Of a DNA stretch of 64,000 bases, positions 1 through 9,607 are shown piece after piece (positions within the stretch are counted from its first letter, which is position 1; the number at the start of each line of letters is the position of its first letter). Both the position numbers and the translations under genes were made by a program. The notes under the pieces were generated by a model. The model worked only from the letters and a program-made list of their open reading frames with translations. It had not been told where the DNA came from and searched no databases. Origin of the DNA: Tigriopus japonicus. Lineage: Eukaryota; Arthropoda; Copepoda; Harpacticoida; Harpacticidae. The stretch is taken from NCBI GenBank assembly GCA_010645155.1, contig JAAGOF010000115.1, forward strand, positions 186,001-250,000, read 5' to 3'.

Positions 1-2217
1 GAGCTTCAGTTAATTGCTCCGTCCCTTAGAGACTAAGTAAGTAAAATTGGCTTACTCAGATTTGAAGCCTTTCACACCTTGAAAAGAGATAAGACTTTGT
101 GGCAATGTTTAAGTCCAAGTTGCTTTAGCAAATCTTTGAGAGTGGACTTGGTCAGGCTAATTTACTGGTCACGCAGCAAAATATACTGTACTCAATTCTT
201 TGTAACCAAAGTATCCTTAAGCCATATGTGGGCAAAAAATTGATGGGGATGGTTCCGAATCGGCCGACTTTTGAAAATTAGGTTTATTCGTTGCAAAAGC
301 CTTAATACCATATTTATTTTTAACATTAGTTATTTGAGAGTGTTGGCAAGTTTTTAGAAAAATAGGCAAAAAAAAGAAACTTGTATTTTTTGCCAAAAAT
401 GTTAAAAAAAAACATTTTGCTGAGCGTTCCTTATACTGGAGTCATTTTCCTAAAACCTAGATTCCTCTAGTTCAAAGGATCTCTGAGGTCACGTTTGAAG
501 GTTGCTTTTGAGGTTCTCATACTAATTTCGTGCTAGATGTGATTGTAGATTCTAACGGATCAGACAAAAAGGAATCCTCTCTCACTTTGAGACTCGTTGC
601 TGTTGACCACATTAGGTCTCTCTTTAGGGCCCTGATCTCACGCAAAGTGACAAACCTATTGTCAAGAATGTAATACGTAAGACATTTTATTCTGCCCTAT
701 GAATTAAACTCCACGGTGGCTTTCAAAAGTGTTTATGATGATGGCGATGCTTTATTTAGGGTCACGAGTCAAAAGATCTAAAATGAAAGGAGAAGAGATT
801 AATTAGAACGGTGTGTTTTAGTGGGACGTTTGATCTCATTTGTGTGCTAAAATACTTCTAATTTTCTAAGCGTCCACCATAACAATCAAATCACACATCT
901 TCTACCAAATTCAAGAAAATAAGTAATTTACTCGTTTGTTTGACCCTGTCGTTTGATGTTTTCAAACGTGGTACTAGAATTCTTATTGACACGATTCTGC
1001 ATGTCAGGGATTTAGGAATTAATCTTGCATTTTGATTTCAAAAGCGATGGCTGCGATGGGTTTGTTGTTGAAAGCAAGGCCTGCAAAAGGAAGTGCCTCG
1101 TTTCGCTTTTCTTGAGAGCAACTTCCCTTTGCCGCCTCTGCATTTCAGCATCAGAAACTCACGTATACCGGGTGATTCATAAGAAACGTAACAAGCGACC
1201 ATGTCTCTAACTCGGATATGGTTGATGTGGCAAAAAGTGTAAGAAGCTCAAAAAGATGCGGTAGAGACATTTTTCAGATTATTATGGTTCTTTTTCCTTT
1301 ATGTTGCCTTATTTTCGATTATAGGCAAATTTCAGAAGGGAGAAAAAAATCTGAGTCACGAACGCTGTGTTTTCAGAAATGAACCTTCACGGGAAAAATC
1401 TTGGTTGCTTAAATATTAGACTTGGTAGACATTGCTTTTTCTGACTCTCTCAGCCAAGTGTTTGGCAAATAATATCCAATGAAAATGAGGTACCTCAATG
1501 GTTTCAATCACGAGTTATAAACCATAAAATTAGGTGTTCCGTTTCCTTTGAAACACCCGGTAAAAAAACTTGGAATAATGTCTGCTAGAGTCTGATGGTT
1601 TGGTAGCATCGTCCTTTAACTCATAGACCTATTTAAAACCATGCTTGCTTCCTTTTTTGGAGGACACTAGGATCAGAAACCTGCTTATCAGAAAGTAGAT
1701 TATTTTCCTGGATATTAACGAGTGATGTATCGAATTTTATGCCTGACATCCAATTCCATGTTGATAACAATACCAGTTTCCTTATTGTGGTCAAAAAGTT
1801 CCAAAAAACATATGAACGAGCACATAGTCTCGCTCATTTTTCAAAATAAGTCTTGGAGTCTTGGATATTCATATGTTCTTTTCTGGTTAACTATGACTAT
1901 CCATAGACCAATGTATAAAAGCCTTGGACTATCATGGATTTTTAGACTACTCTATGTTGGATCACCGACCACGCAAAGAACAGAATTGTGCAAAGGACGA
2001 TCTCCTGGGAAGTCAATCAAAAACCGATTTTTTGCGCTGTTTTACTTTCTGCGTGATTGGTCGTCCGACATCTATTAATTTAAAAAAAGTCTATGGACTA
2101 TCTGATCACCTGACCAATGTCAATGCTGATTCAGCAGATTTCTAAGACTTACCACATCATCACCCGGACAACTTTTTGGCCTTACAAAATAATCCTCTTC
2201 ATTTGGTTTTGTTCCAG
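1..2217. other. AT-rich stretch without a recognised gene
   Basis: No exon, RNA gene or repeat could be supported here. Short open frames near 1025-1210 and 1722-2145 have low-complexity composition and no recognisable motif. Since the LDLa gene starting at 2218 opens in mid-protein, this stretch is probably intron of that gene, possibly with unrecognised small exons. Confidence 0.4.
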
Positions 2218-2911
2218 CCACGTTCCAATGTACGTACTCTGGGCAATGTTTAACCACCTCCAAAGTCTGTGATGGAACACGGGATTGCTCTCAAGGTGAA
2301 GATGAAAAAGGATGCCAGAATGGTGAGTAAACATGCTCCAAAACTGCCACTGACATCCACTTTGTTTCCAATTCATTGCTTTTCATCAAATCGCTTCTCT
2401 TGCATCCAATCCTCCTTTAAAACTGTACTTCCGTGACTGGCATAAAGTGACTAAACTGCCAGCCTTTTCACTCCCCAATATTCAAACATTTGTTGCCATT
2501 TTTCATAGACATTCAGCATTTCAAAGGTCGGTCCAAATGTATGTTTCAGCTACAGCCATAGACTGTCCCTCAAGCAGTTTCCGATGCCACGACCAGTCTC
2601 AATGCCTCCCGGGTTACGAGCAATGCAATTCTCAGATTGGATGCTCTGATGGCTCCGACGAGATTGAATGTCATGGAAACCCTTGGCGATTAAACGAGGA
2701 CTCATACGCTCCCATTGATCCCACATGTCCTTTCCGATGCCGCAACGGCAATTGTCGAGCCTTAGATGTGGTATGCTCGGGGAAAGATGGCTGCGGAGAT
2801 GATTCGGATGAAGACCAATGCCAGATTTGCAGTACGTACTCCTTGAATGAGGGTCTTTGTTCTCAACTTTGTGCCAAATTCCGCGTTCTTCTTTCAGAAT
2901 GTCCACCTTGA
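2218..2911 (+). CDS. 3' end of an LDL-receptor class A repeat protein (partial)
   Basis: These are the terminal exons of a secreted or membrane protein with LDLa repeats, the calcium-binding six-cysteine modules of lipoprotein receptors and many extracellular proteins. Exon 2218-2322 (preceded by ttccag, followed by GTGAGT) encodes most of one LDLa repeat with a CDGTRDC-type core. The next exon starts at 2550 or 2556 and ends at 2831 before GTACGT; it encodes two more repeats with the DGSDE and DDSDE calcium boxes. Both exons are phase 1-1, as is usual for LDLa modules. A last exon at 2898-2911 gives KCPP and TGA. The 66-bp interval 2832-2897 is itself open and in frame, so it may be a retained exon with an EGF-like CSQLC stretch. 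The start lies upstream. Which family member this is (LDLR, LRP or other) cannot be told. Confidence 0.7.
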
Positions 2912-2989
2912 TGGGATCGAAAGTGCTGGGAGTAGTAGACCATCTAAGTCGTACAAATGTCGTTAAAAGCTAATGAATGAAGCCAGGCC

Positions 2990-2995
2990 AATAAA
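2990..2995 (+). terminator. Poly(A) signal AATAAA of the LDLa gene
   Basis: A canonical AATAAA lies 79 bp after the stop codon at 2909-2911. It supports reading that TGA as a true gene end. The Polinton target site begins 40 bp further on. Confidence 0.55.
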
Positions 2996-3034
2996 GAAGA
3001 GTATTTATTCACCTGGCTGTTCTCTTTGATCCTT

Positions 3035-3040
3035 TCGGTC
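3035..3040. repeat. Left target-site duplication TCGGTC of the Polinton
   Basis: This is the 6-bp direct repeat directly before the AG terminus. The identical hexamer follows the CT terminus at 8234-8239. Confidence 0.85.
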
Positions 3041-3117
3041 AGTAGTATTAATATATGCGTTCCAGAGCATTTCAATTTTTCACCACGGATCCCCCTGGTG
3101 AAATCTCACTATTTTTC
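3041..3117 (+). repeat. Left Polinton terminal inverted repeat
   Basis: Its reverse complement matches 8157-8233. The only clear difference is ccacgg here against caaggg in the other arm, near position 30-35 of the repeat region after the cattt block. Confidence 0.85.
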
Positions 3118-3473
3118 CATATCTCATTTTTAAGTGTTCTTAAGGCTTTTTCAAAAAGGTAAAATACCCGATGTAGTAACACGTGGTTTTATCCAGCGCG
3201 ATTACGGCCGATCGGCCGAGTTCAAAGATACTCGATGATACTTGTATATAGAGAAATATAAAAACTAGTTCTCATTAGAGACGCTTTATTGTCACTAGAG
3301 CGTCTCTAGTTCTCATTACGACACCCGATTGATAAGATTATTTACCTTTACAATGCCTTTTTAAAATACTGTTTAATGATACTCGTAAGGCATTTTAAGT
3401 CACACTCTAGTCATTATTCGTTTGCTTTTAATTAGACTTTAAAAACGAGGAAGAAAAGCGAAAGAAAAACAAG

Positions 3474-3892
3474 ATTTTTTTTGGGGGGGGTTCGGATTTT
3501 TTAATACCGCTACAAGGAATGGGATTCCCTGTAAAGAGAGTTAATCATTATTATAGTTTCAATAATTAATGTTTTTATGAAATTTGATCTACCAATGAGT
3601 TACTGTTGGCAGACCCTTGTATAGTGGGTTGGTCTGGAATAGTTTTTAAAAATTTGTCCAATCCTGCCTTAAATGCTGTTAGAGGATCAGCTCCTACATA
3701 TTCCCGACGAAGGCAAATAGGCAACAAATTGAACAATGAAGGAGCCCGATAAAGAAGAGAGGAGGACTTCATTGATCGAACTAGCCTTGATTCCTTAGGA
3801 TTTGGAGGTGCTCTCAGAGCGCACGTAAAACCTCTACGATCGCTACAACTGATCTCAAATCCTGGGTTAGGACAGAGCATGAAAACATCAAT
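3474..3892 (-). mobile_element. 5'-truncated LINE (family 1), 3' terminal 0.4 kb
   Basis: On the minus strand this encodes only the last about 100 residues of a non-LTR retrotransposon ORF2 (3575-3880). It is nearly identical to the end of the longer copy at 30042-31955. Both share the same 3' untranslated region of about 100 bp, ending in a run of C followed by a run of A. Homology breaks at about 3892, typical of 5' truncation during target-primed reverse transcription. It sits inside the Polinton and so inserted after it. Confidence 0.75.
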
Positions 3893-3993
3893 TAATATGC
3901 AATTAGAATTCTTTCTTTATTTCTGCCTTTTCTCGTAATAAGTATGGTTGCAATCTCTTTCTGGACAATAGTTTTGTACGTTTCAAGGGTTCC

Positions 3994-4196
3994 AGGATAA
4001 CTCGGTACATGGGATAACTCAACACAGGAAAACTGGGTACAACGGAAAACTGGGTACAGCGGAAAACTGGGTTCAGCAGAAAACTGGGTACGGCGGAAAA
4101 CTGGGTACAGCGGAAAACTGGGTACAGCAGAAAACTGGGTACAGCGGAAAACTGGGTACAGCGGAAAGTTGGGAACAGCGAAAAACTGGGTAAAAT
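3994..4196 (+). repeat. 17-bp minisatellite, about 12 units
   Basis: Ten clear copies of GGAAAACTGGGTACAGC run from 4027 to 4196. They are preceded by two diverged 16-bp units from 3994. Because 17 is not a multiple of three, the long antisense frames through it are artefacts and not genes. It abuts the truncated 5' edge of the LINE fragment that follows. Confidence 0.85.
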
Positions 4197-5245
4197 CATC
4201 AACAGTGAGCACGTACGCAGACGACACCAGATCATGGAGAGGAGTTTCTTCACACCAGGATTACACTGAACTCCAAGCTGATTTGAACACCATGTGTGAC
4301 TAGACGGCCTCAAATAACATGAATTTTAATAGCGAAAAATTTGAAGTGATCAGGTTTAGACAAACACTCGAAAAATCCGAACGAGCTGTTGAGTCCCAAT
4401 ACACTGATCCGTTGGGTCACGAAATCCGTGAAAACGAGCTCGTTCACGACCTGGGCATGTGTATGACACACGACTTAGATTTCTCGAAACACATCGACGG
4501 AATAGTGAACAGTGCCATCTCGCTATCGGGTTGGATCTTCCGGACCTTCAAATCAAGGGACCGATCCGTTCTTGTTCCTCTCCTGAAGCAGCTAATTATC
4601 CCAAAAGTTGAATATTGTTCCCTGCTTTGGTCCCCAAGTAGTGCTTCGGACATCCGGAGGCTGGAAAACGTGCAGAGTTTTTACGCGTCGGATAGACGGT
4701 TTTTGGGGCATTGGCAGGCCGAACTACTGGTGAAGACTAAAAATACTGGGCCTGTATAGCCTCCAGAGAAGACGTGAACGATATGCGATTTTATATGCAA
4801 ACAAAGCAATCCACGGTTTACCAGTTAATCCCGGATTCATACCTGTTGAAAACTCCAGAACCGGAACCTACTTGGTCATTCCAAGATTTAAGAACAATGT
4901 CCTAGCATAGGTCAACAAACGGAAAGAGCACAGTCTAATTTAAAAAGCATCAAGACTTTTCAACGTTCTCCCACCTTCTCTTCGGGTTGAAATCCAGATT
5001 CCGAACGCAAATAGTTTCAAAAACAAATTAGACCGGTATCTCTCAATTATTCCCGACCAACCAACTGTACCTGGTCTAGTCAGGTCTGCTGAGTCAAACT
5101 CATTGACCGACCAATATTGCAGAATCTCAAGTTGACAAGGGTGGAATCCATTCCTTCCTCAATGATTTTCCCTGGAAACTGATTTTTTTCCTCTCTACCA
5201 CCATAGAATGAACGATGTCAGATATACAATACAATACAATACAAT
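4197..5245 (+). mobile_element. Degenerate LINE (family 2), 3' part with (ACAAT)4 tail
   Basis: The segment starts inside the reverse transcriptase: the YADD catalytic box is at 4214-4225. It then follows the usual LINE order: thumb region (4319-4740), a RRRERYAILY-like segment and PNPGF-like box after 4745, and a final PDQPTVPG-type end near 5060. Several stops and shifts break it. The 3' end carries four ACAAT units (5226-5245), the short tandem tail often seen in CR1/Jockey-like LINEs. Protein spacing matches family 1, but the sequence is clearly different, so this is another family. The decayed DNA polymerase begins immediately after the tail. Confidence 0.65.
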
Positions 5246-7831
5246 GTATGAGATATAACTAGACTGTTTGTCTTTATCATAAAGATTATCCATGTCTTTG
5301 TTGTTTGCCTTTGCATGTTTTGTTGCAATGTTTGAACACCACCACGAATACCTCGTTTCACAAAATTATACTGATCAACATCAGTAATTAATTCTAATTT
5401 TTCTCCAGTCTTTTTCAAAGCAGCTTGCCAAGTCTTTGACGTTGCAGAAACAAAATGAAAAGGATCTAAATCATAATGTGTCATACCTGCCTGTGTGAGT
5501 TACATACATCAACCAACTGAAAAACATCAGTTTTGAGGTAGAGTTCCAGATACTCTTGAAAGTCATTCAATTGCAGTGTTTCCATAACATGAAGATAGTG
5601 CTGGTATTCATCAGCGGATATGTGCTCTTTCTTCAAATCATTAAAAAAAATATTCTTTTGACAATATTTTCTTTCTTTTTAGTTTTACTAAGTTATCAAA
5701 CCACGCATAAGGGAATACACCTTTCTTGAGTAGTGTCTTAAATATTTTATAATCTTTATATTTTAAAGACAAAACTGGAAATGATTGCCTGAGAATTTTA
5801 ATGTCTTTCTTTTCAATGAATTTAACAAAATCATTAAATACTTCCTTTTTATTCTTGAATTTTTGTGATGGTTGATAGTTTGCTTGATTCTGAATCAAGA
5901 CTTCTAATGGTTGAGAAAGATGCATAAATAAACTATGAATTGGAATTTAACATGATCACCATCAATTGAGCTATTCCAAGACCGTGTTACACATTTAGGT
6001 TTTTCACCGTTTTCCATCAGTGGAATACATTCAACTTCCGAAAAATATTTCATTTGCAATAAAATTGATTTATCATAACCCCTAAAATTATGTGAGACTA
6101 CTTTTACTCAAATGTTTTTCAAACAGTATTTGAGTTTGCAATCATTGTGAGCATAGCCTCTAAATTTACCAGAAAAATGACAATGATCTTTAATAGCTTT
6201 ATCACTAGGTTGAATTAGTAATTTACAAATATGACATTTCATACCTTCTTCCTTGACCATTGATCCTACTTCTTCCATTGATTTGCTAGAATCCTTAATA
6301 ATTTGGTTGATCTTCTCAACATCTTCTTTTAATCCTTTGATGAAACCCTGAGGGGGCAGTCATTCCTACAATTTTCTTGTATTTTCCCACATAGTCATGG
6401 AAGTAAGGTTTATAATATTCAGATACATTGTAAAATGCACCAATTGCCATAATATCTTGCTCTGTTTCCTTCACACTTTCTTTTCTATTTACAGCTTCAC
6501 AATCAAAATAAACTACTATAGGCAATTCTTGGGTTTTTTCATACTTGGTGAATGAGCAAGTTCTAGAGCTTTTGTACAATCTTTGCAAGTTTTCATGTTC
6601 TTCTCATGTTTTGGACAATGAGGCATTTCCTTGGCTTGTGCTTCATTTGCCAAACCACACTCTTCATCATGTTTCATTAATTTCTCACTTGAGGCATATG
6701 GAAGACGGCATCGTGCACAGAAATGTCTTTTCCCATTTATGTTGATTGATTTAGACAATGCCCCAGACATATTTTTTATCCAAACATAATGACCTTCCAC
6801 TTTTATATCATTTGAAGTTTTATCATTTTTCTAAAAATACATTATGTTGATAGCAGTTTCTGCATTAGCTCCTTTGTAAGACACATAATATGGAAAGGGA
6901 TATAAATGTTTATATGTCTCTAAAACATGAACATTTAAGGGAGGCAACTTAGGGTTATCTCTCAAATTTTTCAAAATCTTTTTCATTTAATCTTGTTGGA
7001 AAAGAAAGCTTTGACCAATTTGCCTCATTCAAAAATGGCTTATAGTGAGAAATTCTATCAGGACTATATTTAGGTGGATGAAGAACTGCTATGATAGCAT
7101 ACTTGAAACATTCATTGTCAGTATTTTTTGGATTAATATAAGCTCCTGTTCTTATGAGAGTTTGTGGAAGTTTTAAATATGAGGATCCTATTTTATTCTC
7201 ATATTTACTTTTTCGAAAATTAGTTGAGGGATCATATTGATCTGCTCGCATAGTCATTTCCACATAGGCATGATATTGCCAACCAGATCCATTACCTTCA
7301 AACTCTTCAATTCTGTTAGCAAAGTATGAGTGTGTAAGACTAAAGTAATTATCAAACATTGAAATATCTGTTATTGGCATATGTCTTTTATTCTGAAACC
7401 TTTGCTCATAAAAAATTCTGCTGTTTTCTTTTTCTTTTACATACCGAACTTTCAAATTAGTATTTAATGTAAATGCTCCAAACCTTTGGAAATAGTCCTT
7501 CAGACATTTTTTGACTCTCTTTTCATTTCAAATTTTTCCTACATCTTTTACAAAATTTCTAGTAGTTTTGGTAATTATAAATTTCCAAGTTAAAGTGCAC
7601 TGTAGTTCCATAGGTTCTCTTAGTTGATACTTCACCAATATAACTTTTATTAACTTTTGAGGCATCTTCATATTGCTGTACAGCTTGGTTTCTATTAAGA
7701 AAAGAATTTAAGGAGATTCTCACATAAATATATCCTTGAGATAATTTTTCTCCCACAAAGTTAAATCCTTGTGTTAATTTATTGGCTCTCCAATTCAACA
7801 TTTCGTTGTATATTTTATTAAAGAAATACAT
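5246..7831 (-). pseudogene. Protein-primed family B DNA polymerase, decayed (Polinton type)
   Basis: The minus-strand pieces can be placed in order. There is an N-terminal region (7559-7831, then 6955-7455) with the motif TDNECFKYAI and SHYKPF. A zinc-binding-like CARC...H..EC stretch follows at 6600-6720. The exonuclease I box YFDCEA is near 6500, the exonuclease II box HNFRGYD at about 6072-6092, and a conserved KKGVFPY segment at 5641-5925. Last comes a YDLDPFHF...LELITDVD segment at 5300-5484. These match the family that includes Polinton and related polymerases. Multiple stops and frameshifts separate them. The palm with its catalytic aspartates is missing beyond 5246, where a LINE is joined. 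It is a dead replication gene of the host element. Confidence 0.7.
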
Positions 7832-7885
7832 TTCCTTAAATCATTTTTCAAATTTGAAAGCATTTTTCTATTTGAGATATTTTGA

Positions 7886-8027
7886 GTCTCGTTGAACGAG
7901 ACCGGATGCAGCACTAGCTTGTATGAGACTAAAAGTCTCGACCTTCATCATAAACACGGAACACTTGGCAGTCTCATTAAACTAGACTTATTATATCATG
8001 TAACCTAAAAGTCTCATTGAACGAGAC
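7886..8027. repeat. Cluster of GTCTC/GAGAC hairpins in the Polinton
   Basis: Three short inverted repeats lie upstream of the polymerase relic. GTCTCGTT-G-AACGAGAC is at 7886-7902. GAGACT-AAA-AGTCTC is at 7925-7939. GTCTCATT-G-AACGAGAC is at 8011-8027, with one arm mismatch. A second motif, ATGCCGCG followed by AGGCGCAGC, occurs twice nearby (about 8032 and 8122). The function is unknown; they may be subterminal protein-binding sites. Confidence 0.6.
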
Positions 8028-8156
8028 TTCTATGCCGCGTGAGGCGCAGCCGAGCAGTAATTAAAAAATCATAATCAACAATTATATCTTTGCGAACAAA
8101 GTGAAAAAAAAATAAAAAAGTGATGCCGCGCAAGGCGCAGCTGACCATGGAAAATA

Positions 8157-8233
8157 GAAAAATAGTGAGATTTCACCAGGGGGATCCCTTGTGAAAAATT
8201 GAAATGCTCTGGAACGCATATATTAATACTACT
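8157..8233 (-). repeat. Right Polinton terminal inverted repeat
   Basis: This is the inverted partner of 3041-3117, ending in ...TACT. The target duplication TCGGTC follows directly at 8234-8239. Confidence 0.85.
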
Positions 8234-8239
8234 TCGGTC

Positions 8240-9607
8240 CATGGGGCCAAGTTTCAGGGGATAAAGGCCCAGGGAATGAAGTGAAGGTTGGGTTTCCAAA
8301 AGGCTTGTTGTGTGTGCTCAAGTTGGCGCAAAATGCACTTTTCTCTAGTTTTGGGATTGCAGAAAAATTGCTAGCGTCAAAGAAGTTGCCAAGGATTACA
8401 AACAAACACAAGATTGCCGAAATAGCTATCGTCGAAATGACTCTTTTAGATATGAGAAGAGGGTTGTCAGGTCCATTAAAAATGAATCGAGAGCGACTCT
8501 AGAGCTGACCAATTCTAACTTTAGCCAAGAACAATCAAGAATGACACCACAAGTACAATGAATATTCCAAAATTATATTTTAGTATGAAATGTAGTAAAG
8601 TAGAGGCTTATTAGTGATGGACCGTGGAGGGCTCTTAACCGAAATCGTTAGCACCTGACAACAAAATTATAAGCTTGCATAGTTCTCCTTAAAATTATAT
8701 TCTCTTCAATATCCAAAGATAAATATTGAATTATGGATTCATGCATGGATTTTCGGCTATGTTTTTTATTAAAAATATGCTGTAGTGATAAAGTATGCAT
8801 TAACACAATGGCTAAACCAATTCCGATACGGAAAACATTTGATCAGAGTGTACTTGGATCAGTAGTAACTGCAAAACACAACAGGGTACACACATTTTTT
8901 GTTGTGGTGCATTCCGCCAAAACCACTTTTCGAAGCAACCCAATCCTCGCAAAAAGGACAGCGAGCAAAAACGGAAATAACAAACTTCTTTCTCAATGAC
9001 AGACGATGTCGGATATCTTGATCAGACCTTAGTTTCAAGGGCCCAATCGAATTGGTGAGAGTAAAACAGAGTTCCATAGATTTTTTCCCTTTGATGAGGG
9101 ATATGTTATTAATAATGTGCAATTTACAAATACTTGCAACATACTAACCAAAACAAAACATAACTTAACATTGACAGGTTACGTGAAAACAAAGCTTTAA
9201 CTTCCGTTCGTAGAGACTAATCCTCTTGATAAATTCAATGAACGTTGAAACAAACTTGTCTGATTACAGAATTTTTTCCTAAATTCCCCACCTCAAAAAT
9301 AAAATCTAAAAGGCTCCCACCTGAAAGTCGTTTAAATACAATTTTATCGGACAAAAAGCACAAAAATCATGCATAAAAGACAACAGTGGCGTCACTCCTT
9401 CCTTGTATCCAAAGAGCTACAGCTTTGCAAACCTCCACTGTCACAACCACTGCTGCTTCTGAAGAATCAGACAGTGTTCATGCCACAAAGCTCCTCCACC
9501 TTCTTTCCATGTAGAAAGTAGTGGTGGCGTCACTCACATCAAAGACGCGTCTTTGGCAAGGAAGCAAGTGGTGAACTTCAGACAGCCATGTTGTGATCTC
9601 TTTCTTG
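8240..9607. other. Intergenic, no gene seen
   Basis: AT-rich. Short frames at 8281-8502, 8733-8999 and 8859-9122 show no motif or splice support. It probably includes the promoter of the TRPA gene, but no TATA box or initiator could be chosen with confidence. Confidence 0.45.

Larger units (their letters stand above)
3041..8233 (-). mobile_element. Polinton/Maverick remnant, 5193 bp, with TIRs and 6-bp TSD
   Basis: The two ends are inverted copies starting AGTAGTATTAATATATGCG. They continue for about 77 bp with only a few differences. The termini are AG...CT, and the element is bounded by a perfect 6-bp direct repeat TCGGTC (3035-3040 and 8234-8239). AG termini plus a 6-bp duplication are hallmarks of Polintons, and a decayed protein-primed polymerase lies inside. 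Autonomous Polintons are about 15-20 kb, so this is a deletion derivative: no integrase, capsid, ATPase or protease frame was recognised. Later insertions are LINE pieces at 3474-3892 and 4197-5245. The insertion lies in the 3' flank of the LDLa gene. Confidence 0.85.

Noticed and set aside
3205..3225. CGGCCGATCGGCCG palindrome
   Set aside because: Short perfect palindrome with no partner feature; likely chance or a decayed repeat word.
3892..4313. Minus-strand open frames of 111 and 136 codons with YPVFRCTQFSAVPSF-type repeats
   Set aside because: They are the antisense of a 17-bp minisatellite; the repeat period is not a multiple of three and the same peptide appears in several frames.
7886..8027. 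CRISPR-like array from repeated GTCTC hairpins
   Set aside because: Only three unevenly spaced, non-identical hairpins in an animal genome; no regular spacers.
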